Origin: an uncultured Asticcacaulis sp.
GTDB lineage: Bacteria > Pseudomonadota > Alphaproteobacteria > Caulobacterales > Caulobacteraceae
Assembly: GCA_946480525.1 (NCBI GenBank)
Contig: CAMLLA010000015.1
Span: 1 to 21,851, forward strand
Length of the DNA stretch: 21,851 nt
Direction: 5' to 3'
Of the stretch, positions 1 to 8,300 are shown one piece after another; the first letter of the stretch is position 1; every line of letters starts with the position of its first letter. Below the pieces are notes generated by a model. It did not search any database, was not told where the DNA came from, and saw nothing but the letters and a program-made list of their open reading frames with translations. Both the position numbers and the translations under genes were made by a program.

Positions 1-263
1 TAACGCAGCGCCTTTACCTGGGCGACCGCCGCCGCCTTGGCTTCGTCCTCGCCGATCTCGCCACGCTTGAAGCGGTCATACTGCGCGCGAATGGTGCTGC
101 CCGCGACCTCGACGACGTTACGCGTCTTATCCATCCGGTCGCGCAGCATGACGCCGCGATAGTCGACCAGGGACATTGCCGACACGGCGACAAAGGCCAC
201 AAGCGCCAGGGCCATGATGATCTGAAGTTTCCTGGCCACCGATATGTGTGAAAGCCTGAGCAT
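1..263 (-). CDS. Methyl-accepting chemotaxis protein, N-terminal part (runs off the window)
   Basis: Reading down from an ATG at 263 gives 87 codons that stay open to the window edge. The product starts MLRLSHISVARKLQ, followed by one membrane segment (about residues 13-33), then a stretch typical of the single Cache domain of chemoreceptors (…MLRDRMDKTRNVVEVA…, …GEIGEDEAKAAAVAQVKALR). In such receptors a periplasmic Cache domain senses small ligands and a cytoplasmic domain signals to CheA/CheW; that signalling part lies outside the window. An AGGGGGA ribosome site sits just upstream of the ATG with good spacing. The preceding 190 bp is AT-rich and holds a CtrA-like box and a possible sigma70-type promoter. 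The same-strand gene upstream is a GH43 enzyme. Confidence in the MCP call is fairly high although only the sensory half is seen. Confidence 0.75.
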   Translation of the reverse strand, partial: MLRLSHISVARKLQIIMALALVAFVAVSAMSLVDYRGVMLRDRMDKTRNVVEVAGSTIRAQYDRFKRGEIGEDEAKAAAVAQVKALR

Positions 264-292
264 GCCTGTCCCCCTGGTCGCCATCAGGCGCA

Positions 293-322
293 ATTATGTC
301 ATTAAGTATATTTTGCCCTCAA
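293..322 (-). promoter_or_regulatory. Possible promoter of the chemoreceptor gene
   Basis: On the minus strand TTGAGG (322-317) is followed after 18 bp by CATAAT (298-293), resembling a -35/-10 pair. It would give a leader of roughly 20 nt containing the AGGGGGA ribosome site. The region is AT-rich, so a chance match is quite possible. Confidence 0.3.
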
Positions 323-407
323 AGATTAACATTCCCCTGCCTCAACCTGTAAAAGGCCCACTTTAAAATAACGAATTTTATGCGTTATATTTCAGTGATT
401 TATATGG

Positions 408-422
408 TTAATTATTGGTTAA
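408..422. promoter_or_regulatory. CtrA-type binding box TTAA-N7-TTAA
   Basis: Bases 408-411 and 419-422 are both TTAA, separated by exactly seven bases. This is the full consensus of the Caulobacter cell-cycle regulator CtrA. Read on the minus strand it is TTAACCAATAATTAACCAT, so both halves also carry the extended TTAACC form. It lies about 145 bp upstream of the chemoreceptor ATG and about 30 bp beyond the GH43 stop codon. CtrA is known in Caulobacterales to control flagellar and chemotaxis genes. The distance to the candidate -10 is longer than usual for direct activation, so its target is inferred. Confidence 0.5.
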
Positions 423-450
423 AGTTGATGTGGCGCAAGCCTGAGGCGGC

Positions 451-2064
451 TCATGGCTTCGCCTTATGCGTCACGCGAAAGAAGTCGATATCGACATGAC
501 CCGATACCGGCGTCCCGGGCGCCGCCCTGACATAGGTGAACAGTCCCGGCCGCGAGCCCTTCCACCAGGAAAATTTCGACAGCAGGACCGGCTCCCCCAG
601 GGCCGAAAACGTCCTGCCATCGGCGCTGTAGCTGAAGCGGACCCTCTGATCGGGCGTGACCTCGGCCCGCAGGTCAAGCGTCTTGGCCGTCACTTCCGGT
701 CCGGGCGTCTCTACCCCGGCCGAGGCAAAGGTCACGCGCGTCATGCCGCCTTCCTTCACCGCGCCGATCCACACCGGCCTGACGCCGAACAGGGTCAGGC
801 CTGCGCGCTGGCCATCCGTCAGGCCTGAAATATCCAGCCGCGTATGGGCCTGCATGCGCGGCCCCTGGAGGATCTGCGTCAGCGTATTACGCGACGTCGT
901 CAGGTGCTCGGCCGCACCCGCCTTCAGCCGCATCCAGCCGGGACGTTCGTTTAAAGACCAGCGGCTATTATCGGGATTATGGTTCCACGCCCATTGCAGG
1001 CCGAGCGTCCTGCCGCTGAACTCATCCGTCGCCTGCAACCGGTCCTTCGGCTTCCACGCGCCTGTGTCCGGCGCCTTATGCGCCAGGACCGGCTGGGTAT
1101 CGTTGCCCATGACCGGCCAGTCATCGACCCACTTGACCGGCTGCATATGCACGATCCGGCCAAAGGCTTCCGTTCCGTTGAAGTGCAGGAACCAGCCTTC
1201 GCCTGACGGCGTTTCGACATAGCCGCCCTGGTGCGGGCCTTTCAGACCATTGCCCGGCACCAGCACGTCCTTCCATTCGTAAGGCCCTTCGATCGTCCGC
1301 GCGCGCCCCACTGCCTGCGGGCCGGTGCCGACGCCTCCGATCGGCGCGAAGATGTAGTACCAGCCATTGCGTTTATAGACCTTGGGCCCTTCCAGGACCG
1401 GCAGCCTGGCCTTGTCTTCGGCGATCACCTTGCCGTCGTCCAGGACCTTCGTGCCGTCCGGGCTCATCCTATGCAGGACCAGTGGCCCCGCCCCGACCCT
1501 GCCGTGGACCAGCCACGCCTGGCCATCGTCGTCCCAGAACGGACAGGGGTCCTCCAGCTTCGGCTCAGCGATCACGGCAACCGGCGCGGCCCACGGTCCG
1601 GCGGGATCCGTAGCCGTCGCCATGAAAACGCCTTCGTCGGGTGTCGCCCAATAGACAAAGAACCTGCCGTCGTGATGGCGGATCGACGGCGCCCAGACGC
1701 CCGAAGCGTATTTGGTCCCGGTGACGGGCTTGGATTTGGTATCATCGATCTCATAAGGCCCCGGCATGTCGTATTCCGGCCCGAAGGTGAGTTTCGGCAG
1801 GACATGGCCGATGATTTTCCAATGCACCAGGTCGTCCGACTTCAGGACCGGAATGCCCGGCGACCAGTGAAAGGTCGAAGCGACCATGTAATAGCTCTTG
1901 CCGACGCGGATGACGTCGGGGTCCGAATAGTCGGCATATAATACCGGATTGTGGTAAGTTCGTTCGGCCGCCACAGCCGGGAGGCCCGTTGTCAGAGACA
2001 AAAGCATTGCTGCGGCAATTATCGCGAGGCGCGATATTGACCCTGTTGCGTGCGTGGTATTCAT
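451..2064 (-). CDS. Secreted glycoside hydrolase family 43 (beta-xylosidase / arabinofuranosidase-like)
   Basis: The 537-residue product begins with a Sec signal peptide (about residues 1-33, ending GLPAVAA). A five-bladed GH43 domain follows (about 36-330). The three acidic residues expected in GH43 are visible: base Asp48 in YSDPDV, the modulating Asp172 in LEDPCPFWDDDG, and general-acid Glu225 in LEGPKVY. Residues about 346-532 resemble the concanavalin-like C-terminal domain found on many GH43 xylosidases (QWAWNHNPDNSRWSL). Such enzymes cleave xylose or arabinose from plant oligosaccharides by inversion; the exact substrate cannot be read here. The start at 2064 is chosen because it has a GGAG site six bases upstream and gives a clean signal peptide; an earlier ATG at 2124 would run into the divergent gene. 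It is transcribed away from the oxidoreductase gene. Confidence 0.88.
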   Translation of the reverse strand: MNTTHATGSISRLAIIAAAMLLSLTTGLPAVAAERTYHNPVLYADYSDPDVIRVGKSYYMVASTFHWSPGIPVLKSDDLVHWKIIGHVLPKLTFGPEYDMPGPYEIDDTKSKPVTGTKYASGVWAPSIRHHDGRFFVYWATPDEGVFMATATDPAGPWAAPVAVIAEPKLEDPCPFWDDDGQAWLVHGRVGAGPLVLHRMSPDGTKVLDDGKVIAEDKARLPVLEGPKVYKRNGWYYIFAPIGGVGTGPQAVGRARTIEGPYEWKDVLVPGNGLKGPHQGGYVETPSGEGWFLHFNGTEAFGRIVHMQPVKWVDDWPVMGNDTQPVLAHKAPDTGAWKPKDRLQATDEFSGRTLGLQWAWNHNPDNSRWSLNERPGWMRLKAGAAEHLTTSRNTLTQILQGPRMQAHTRLDISGLTDGQRAGLTLFGVRPVWIGAVKEGGMTRVTFASAGVETPGPEVTAKTLDLRAEVTPDQRVRFSYSADGRTFSALGEPVLLSKFSWWKGSRPGLFTYVRAAPGTPVSGHVDIDFFRVTHKAKP

Positions 2065-2102
2065 TTGACGCTCCGACAAAACATATAAGCCAGGGAAGAG
2101 AC

Positions 2103-3548
2103 ATGACCGAACCGACCGGACCACATCTCGGCCGCCGCACCATCCTTACGGCTGCCGCCGCGGGCGTCGCCGTTGCCGCCACTCCGAAAGCGCGCGCCGC
2201 CGATACGCGCAAGGCCTATGCCATTATTGGCTGCGGCAGCCGATCGCGCATGTTCCAGGACGCCATCTGGGGCCCGCATAAGGACCATAACCGAATCGTG
2301 GCGATGTGCGACACAAATCCCGGCCGAATGGCCTATGTCGCTACACGCGCGGCCAAGGCAGGCGCCCCGGCGCCCAAGGCCTATCTGGCGGCCGACTTCG
2401 ACAGGATGATCCGCGAGACCAGGCCAGACGCCGTCATAGTCACCACGCCTGACGCCTATCACGTCGACTATATCCTGAAGGCGCTGGACGCCGGCCTGGA
2501 TGTCATCACCGAAAAGCCGATGACCACCGATGCCGTAAAGGCGCAGGCCATCCTTGATGCCGTCAAGCGCAGCGGCCGCCATATCCGCGTCACCTTCAAC
2601 TATCGCTATTCGCCCTTCCGCACCCAGGTCAAGGAACTGCTGATGAGCGGCATCATCGGTGACGTCCTGTCGGTCGATTTCCAGTGGCTGCTCAACACCG
2701 TCCATGGGGCCGACTATTTCCGCCGCTGGCATTCCAACAAGGCGATTTCCGGCGGATTGATGGTCCACAAGGCGACGCACCATTTCGACCTGGTCAACTG
2801 GTGGCTGTCCGACATGCCCGTCGCCGTTACCGCGGTGGGAAAGCGCGAATTCTATACGCCGCAGATGGCCAGGCGGCTGGGCCTTTCCGGCCCGCATGAG
2901 CGCTGCCACACCTGTCCGGAAAAGGCAGCCTGCACGTTCGAGCTCGATCTCAGCAAGGATCCGGGCCTGAAGGCGCTCTATCTCGATAATGAGAAGTACG
3001 ACGGCTATTTCCGCGACCGCTGCGTCTGGCGCCCGGAGATCAATATTGAAGACACGATGAACGTCGTCGTCAGCTATGCCGGCGGCACGACGCTAAGCTA
3101 CAGCCTGAACGCCTTCAATGCCTGGGAAGGGTACAACATCGCGTTCAACGGCACCAAGGGGCGGCTGGAACACTCGCTCAACGAACAGGCAACGACGGCC
3201 GGCGCGGGCGCGCCGCAGAGCGAGACCGAACGCGGCATACTGAGGGTCATTCCCATGCGCGGCGCCGCTCAGGACATCCCGCTGCGGACCGGCGCCGGCA
3301 GCCACGGTGGCGGCGACGCCGTCATGCTCAACGACCTGTTCAATCCGGCGGCCCCTGGCGATCCGCTCAGGCGGGCGGCCGACGAACGCGGGGGGGCAGC
3401 GTCGATCCTGATCGGCGTGGCGGCGAACCGTTGTTTTGAAACCGGCCAGCCGGTGCGCATCGACAGCCTGGTCACAGGCTTGCAACGGCCGGATTGGCCC
3501 ACCATGCCCGGCCACGACCAGCCGGTCCCCATGCCGGTAAGGATTTAA
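2103..3548 (+). CDS. Tat-exported Gfo/Idh/MocA family oxidoreductase
   Basis: The 481-residue product has a twin-arginine signal (G-R11-R12-T-I-L, then an alanine-rich hydrophobic stretch to about residue 33), so it probably folds with its cofactor and is exported to the periplasm. The Rossmann part carries the glycine motif GCGSRSR (43-49), which binds NAD(P), and the family EKP motif (137-139). The second domain has HKATHHFDLVNWW (222-234), containing the histidine/aspartate pair of the family active site. Four cysteines (268, 271, 277, 307) form a CxxC-x5-C cluster plus a distal Cys, seen in a subset of this family and possibly structural or metal-binding. The start has a GGAAGAG site at ideal spacing. 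It is divergent from the GH43 gene, which suggests a role in processing the same sugar. The substrate is unknown. Confidence 0.87.
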   Translation: MTEPTGPHLGRRTILTAAAAGVAVAATPKARAADTRKAYAIIGCGSRSRMFQDAIWGPHKDHNRIVAMCDTNPGRMAYVATRAAKAGAPAPKAYLAADFDRMIRETRPDAVIVTTPDAYHVDYILKALDAGLDVITEKPMTTDAVKAQAILDAVKRSGRHIRVTFNYRYSPFRTQVKELLMSGIIGDVLSVDFQWLLNTVHGADYFRRWHSNKAISGGLMVHKATHHFDLVNWWLSDMPVAVTAVGKREFYTPQMARRLGLSGPHERCHTCPEKAACTFELDLSKDPGLKALYLDNEKYDGYFRDRCVWRPEINIEDTMNVVVSYAGGTTLSYSLNAFNAWEGYNIAFNGTKGRLEHSLNEQATTAGAGAPQSETERGILRVIPMRGAAQDIPLRTGAGSHGGGDAVMLNDLFNPAAPGDPLRRAADERGGAASILIGVAANRCFETGQPVRIDSLVTGLQRPDWPTMPGHDQPVPMPVRI

Positions 3549-3868
3549 TACTGGACATTTGTAGCTCTTTTGGCGGCGCTCCCGCGAGACGGTCGGATCT
3601 CAGGGATCGAGCGGAGCGTCGCCGATCGAAGATCTCAACCTGGTCGATGTCAACCTGTGACAGCAGATCGAGATAAACCTGCCCGCCACCCTTCTGGGAG
3701 GAAGATGCGTCCACGCCGGTTGCCGCGCTGGGTGATATGGTGCGCCACACCGGGAACGATCATCGGCGCACGCCGCGCCATAACAGGAGCCTCTTATCCC
3801 GTGAAGGATCGTGACATCAGACGCGTAACTCCGCAATTGCTATCATGTCACCGTAATCCCGATGATGA
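3549..3868. other. Gene-free stretch between the oxidoreductase and a recombinase-like fragment
   Basis: No frame in these 320 bases gives a convincing protein: two of the three forward frames are broken by stops and the open ones have no recognisable motif. No tRNA, clear terminator or repeat was seen. Because a recombinase-tail fragment begins right after it, this may be decayed mobile-element DNA, but no homology is visible. Confidence 0.4.
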
Positions 3869-4141
3869 ATGCTGCTTCGGCTTCGGGCTCTGCATGAGCG
3901 CCAGGGCTGGCTGTCCGGCATCTTGATCGATGACACTGAGGACACGCCTTCGAGTTCCGCCTATTCCTATCAGTTTGGGGGGCTCAGCCAAGCTTATAAG
4001 CTAATCGGATACGACCCAGGCCGCGATCTTTCCTTCATCGAAGACAACCGCATTATCAGGCGCATGCACGCGAGCCACGTATTAGAGATCGGTTTAGCGC
4101 CCCAGACTCCTAGACAAGCGCACAACATTCGCATAGTCTAA
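3869..4141 (+). pseudogene. Fragment resembling the C-terminal tail of a serine recombinase
   Basis: This 90-codon frame reads LSGILIDDTEDTPSSS, then FGGLSQAYKLIGYDPGRDLS and NRIIRRMH. I recognise this pattern (…GxLIDExxDxPSSSxYxxRFGSLxxAYxLVGYxPxRDYxYxExNRxLRxxH) as the tail domain of some alphaproteobacterial resolvase-type recombinases. The catalytic serine domain, the large recombinase domain and the zinc ribbon are all absent, and an in-frame TGA lies immediately before the ATG, so this is most likely a remnant. It sits tail-to-tail with the AT-rich RHS-associated gene, 30 bp away, marking the edge of a probable mobile segment. It could instead be a small free-standing protein of the same domain. 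The family recall is from memory without a search. Confidence 0.45.
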
Positions 4142-4171
4142 ATTTTTTACTTCAATAATAATGAAATATTC

Positions 4172-4903
4172 TTATCGCGCTTGTTGCCCATGTGTGAATT
4201 CTTGGTTACCCACAACATACTTTGCATTGTGTGGAAATGTGTGCTGAAGTCTGGACCTCCAGCAGATTTCATCATCGCTACATATATTTCCGGAAAAATT
4301 AATGTTCAATAGATCTCGAAGTTGATCTGAGTTCGGGAACCATATTGACTTGGAAGATGTCATATTAACTTCATAACAAGATCCTCCATCATAAATGAAC
4401 CCGGCGTCACTTATCTTAAATTCTAACCTTCTGTCTATTTCCTGGTAGAAATTTGTATTTAGGCCCTTCATGCTATAAGCACTATGGAGCCACGCATAAC
4501 GCTTAGAACCACAATAATCCTTTCTCAAGTTAATAGGCAAATGCGACCAAACGATAAAATCGCTAATGTGGTAGCCAATCAGTGTTTTTTTGGAAACATA
4601 TACTCTACTAGCCGAAGGAATTATAAATTCAGCGCATGCAGATATGCACATATCTTCTATATGTACGGCCTTGCTCCTTTTAACAATGAGCTTTGAGAAT
4701 TCAAGCGCAGCCGATGCATCGCCTCCATTACTACTTATATACAAATCACCAGGGAGCATTGTAGCGAATTTTGCCTTTCGCACCATTGCATAATCTATTT
4801 CTCCATCAAAAGTGCGTAGGGTTCGTGATGCACTAATCAGTGCCAACACGGCAAATACCAAGAAGATTATGACAAATGTGACGTCTCGTATGCTATAGCG
4901 CAT
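4172..4903 (-). CDS. Membrane-anchored ClpP-like (COG3904-type) protein coupled to the RHS gene
   Basis: The 243-residue product has one N-terminal membrane segment (about 8-26) behind a short basic tail, so the rest probably faces the periplasm. The soluble part follows the ClpP/crotonase layout: LYISSNGGDASAALEF (54-69) matches the oxyanion SPGG region, CISACAEF (86-93) places Ser88 where ClpP has its nucleophile, and IGYH (His112) sits where ClpP has its catalytic His. The rest has no recognised domain but several cysteines. The start at 4903 makes a TGA-G-ATG junction with the RHS stop codon, with GGAAA eight bases upstream; an ATG at 4918 overlapping the RHS end is also possible. GC is only about 38-40 %. 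Its place directly after an RHS tip is where immunity genes lie. An immunity or processing role is inference. Confidence 0.65.
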   Translation of the reverse strand: MRYSIRDVTFVIIFLVFAVLALISASRTLRTFDGEIDYAMVRKAKFATMLPGDLYISSNGGDASAALEFSKLIVKRSKAVHIEDMCISACAEFIIPSASRVYVSKKTLIGYHISDFIVWSHLPINLRKDYCGSKRYAWLHSAYSMKGLNTNFYQEIDRRLEFKISDAGFIYDGGSCYEVNMTSSKSIWFPNSDQLRDLLNINFSGNICSDDEICWRSRLQHTFPHNAKYVVGNQEFTHGQQAR

Positions 4904-4904
4904 C

Positions 4905-5351
4905 TCACCATTTTCCATACAAAGCAGCGCATTCCTTCTCGTCTTTTGCGTCAGCTTCGGTTTCGAGCCAGCCTCCGACGACCGGAAGCGAATCTAGTCT
5001 AATTGGATGCCGCTTACGAAAGCGCGCAGCGCTTTTAATACATTCATTATATTGATCTTTTAGATACTGGCTACGCGAGTTGGATTTGTAATTACATTCC
5101 CAACCTGGTGGACATGGTTCATTCTCGAAGATATAGCAAATGCCATCTCTCTTATCTTTACAGTCGTGTACAGGCAATGGATCCAGCTTTAGCTTGTTAT
5201 CGATATTGCGGTTATTAACCAATATCCTCGGTTCCTGCACGACAATCCATGTATTTTTTGTGCTTGTAACGACGACAACACACTCACCAGTAGAATCAGG
5301 TACACTTCCTTCAGGGCAAGTAGTGTTAGGGGCACTATTATCCATTCCCAT
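4905..5351 (-). other. Variable C-terminal tip region of the RHS gene (candidate toxin module)
   Basis: This is the coding stretch after the core motif DPFGL. It encodes 148 residues with eight cysteines, suggesting disulfides in the periplasm or outside the cell. GC drops from about 60 % in the core to about 33-40 % here, a change that falls close to the DPFGL junction. That is the usual mark of tip replacement in polymorphic toxins. I recognise no nuclease, deaminase or other toxin motif. Confidence 0.6.
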
Positions 5352-8300
5352 TAATCCAAATGGGTCGGTGTTATTCACCGGATCCCCAGCTGTATAAGCA
5401 TACAGGTTCAGATCATCCGCCGACCCAATCGGGTCTGTCTGCAGAAACCGCCCCATCTGCGGATCATAGACCCGGGCCTTGTAGTAATAGAGCTTGGCTT
5501 CCGGCAGCACGGTCTGGCCGGTGTAACCGAAACGGGAACGGCTAGAAACCCAGTTGTCATTGTTACCCAGATCCTTGGGTTCGCCATATGGACCGTACTT
5601 GTAGAAGTCCGTCATATTGCCGACGCCGCCGGTCGCCATAACCAGACTGCCCTGGTAATTGGTGTACATCCAGCGGATATCCGCCGTGCCGGAGCCGATG
5701 AAAAACAGCAATGGGTTATCTGTGCCGGTGCCGTGGATGTAACGGCGGTCCGGCAATGCCGCCGTACCGGCATATTCGCCAATCAGATTGACGCCGTCAT
5801 AAAGGAAGGTCCTCCACGTCGATCCGCCATCGACAGAATAGCGATAAAGGCGTCCTTCCGGATCGTAGTTGAGGACCATATTGGTCGAAGAGCTGTTGAC
5901 GGTCAGCAGGCGGTTTTCGATGTCATAGGTCATCGTCCGGCCGCCCGAGCCTTCATAGGTCAGGTTGCCACGCGCGTCGTATCCGCCGACACTGACGATA
6001 CCGGTATCGCGGTTCAGGCCGTCATAGGTCCTGTTGGTCGTTGCCCCCGACAATTCTTTGTAGTCATAAACCGGCGACGAATTGCCGGAGGAAACGATTT
6101 GCCCCGCCGGGTTGTAACCAAAGCTCCAGGTGACGTCATAAGACGTACCGGCGACGTCATTGGTCATCGACGCCAGCCGGCTTGTGCCATCATAGGTCCA
6201 GGAGGTCGAACCGCCGGCCTTGCCCTGCCCAGACAGGCGGCCAAGGTTGTCGTAGTTTTGGGTGAGAAGACCCGTCGTCATATTCCAGCCAACCGAGATT
6301 AAGCGGTTAGCATTGTCGAGACCGTAACCTACCGTGTTGAGATCGGGATGGATGACCGATATCCGCGCCGAAGCCGCATTATAGGCATAGCCCACCGTCC
6401 GGCCGTTCATGTCGGCGGAAGAGTTCAGACGCCCCAGGCCATCATAAATATAAGAGACACCGGAGCCCGACGTCGAGGCAAAGCGCTTGGACAGGATTTT
6501 GCCGGTCAGATCGTAGGTCGTGTACACATCTGCCGCACCGCCGGTCGCCGTGCAGCCGGTTTGCGCATGGACGTAGTGAACGGTGACACGATTGAGATTG
6601 TCATAGCAGTCATTCATCACCTGCCCGTCGCGGCGGCGCCAATAGGTGCGGTTGCCGTTGTTGTCGTAATCATATTGCTCATAGTCCGTCGTGCTGGACG
6701 TCCCTGAGGCGATTGTGGTGTTCGGGTAACGCAGCTTCTTCAGGCGGTCGAAACCATCATATTCCAATGTCGTCAGATTGCCGTTGGCGTCCTTCTCCGT
6801 CGCTTTCAGACCGTTGTTTGTATAGGTATAGCGGACGTAACTCTGCTCGAGCGTCTGCGGGAACCCGTTTGCCGTCGTGATGTTTAAAGCCCTTTTGACC
6901 TCCGTGATGCGGCCCGCCGTGTCATAAATATTCTTGGTAATCCGGTCTGGTCCAAAAGCGCCTTCAGTGCCAAGCGCGCAGGGATCGGCCGGCGGAGTAA
7001 CCCCCATGTTCATCCGCACCGCCGTGCATATCTGGCGGCCCTGATTGTCATAGCTGAATTGGCTCAGAGTTTGTGGCGTACCATTGCCGTGGATATAGCT
7101 GGTGACTTGGTCCTTGAGGCCGCGTGCATTATAGTGCGTCACCACATAGCTAGCGCCTGCGAAGTCGCCCCCAGTGACGGACGCGCCAGTTCCGATTTCC
7201 GTCTGGGTTTCCCGTCCCATGGAATCATAGGAATGCTTCACCATCGAACGCACCAGCGCCCCACCATCATCCGGATCGACGCCGATCTCGAAAACCGGAC
7301 GCCGATTGGCGTCATAGGTTTTGTAGGTCATGTCACTGGTGCCGCTGAGCGGACCGTCAACGGCGGTCACATTTCCGATCCAGTCGAAACCATAGCCTGT
7401 CGTTGCTGACAAGGAATTGTCACCAGTCGCGACAGAAGTGACGTACGGAACCAGGTTTATCGAGGTGTAGTAGTCGGTTGTTGTCTTCAGTTGATTGACA
7501 GTGCCATCGCATGTGACGGCTGTCGAACAGGTACTGGTCGTCCGCAGAAGCCAAACCGTACCGTCGTCGACCAGTGCGTTCCCGCTGTCCTTTTTCTGGG
7601 CAGTGAACTGCTGATAGGTATTAATCGTCTTCGGCGTCACGCCTGCGCTGTCAGCTGGCAGGGTCGTGGTTTCAAGTCCACCGTGCGTGCCGCTATAGGT
7701 ATAGGAGGTATAATTGCCCCTGCCATCCTGGGTCCAGTTGGGCTTGTTACAGGTTTTGAAGTTGGTGCAGGTTGAATCATAATTGGCATTGACCGTGAAA
7801 GCCGACAGGCCCGAACCCGATTTTGGCGTATGGGTTACCGAGGTGACATTGCCTCGCGCATCGTAGGTGTAGGATTCTTTATTGCCTTCCGGCAGTATCT
7901 TTTCGGTAATCCGCCCCCATTTTTTTCCGTATGAATTCTGTTGCTGAAGAAGGGTATAGTTGGTCGTCTTACCGTCCACTGTGACCGACATCGGTAGCAT
8001 TACGCCTTTGTGCACCGACGCCGACATCACCGTGGCATTGCTGGAGTCCTTCAGCGTCACGACACGTGGCTGGCTGGTATTGTTGATCGCCGTTTGCGTA
8101 TTGTCGTTATAGGTATAATTCCATGTCGCTTCTGGATTGGTGAGGCTGGTGATACGACCGTAAACGTCATAGGTCGCATTGATCGTCCAGCCATCCGCCT
8201 GCTTAACGTAGTTGATCACCTCGACTTCAGGGATATTGGAGTCGGTAACGCCATATTCAGTACTGTTGCCCATGGCGTCGGTGACCTTGAAGGTCAGACC

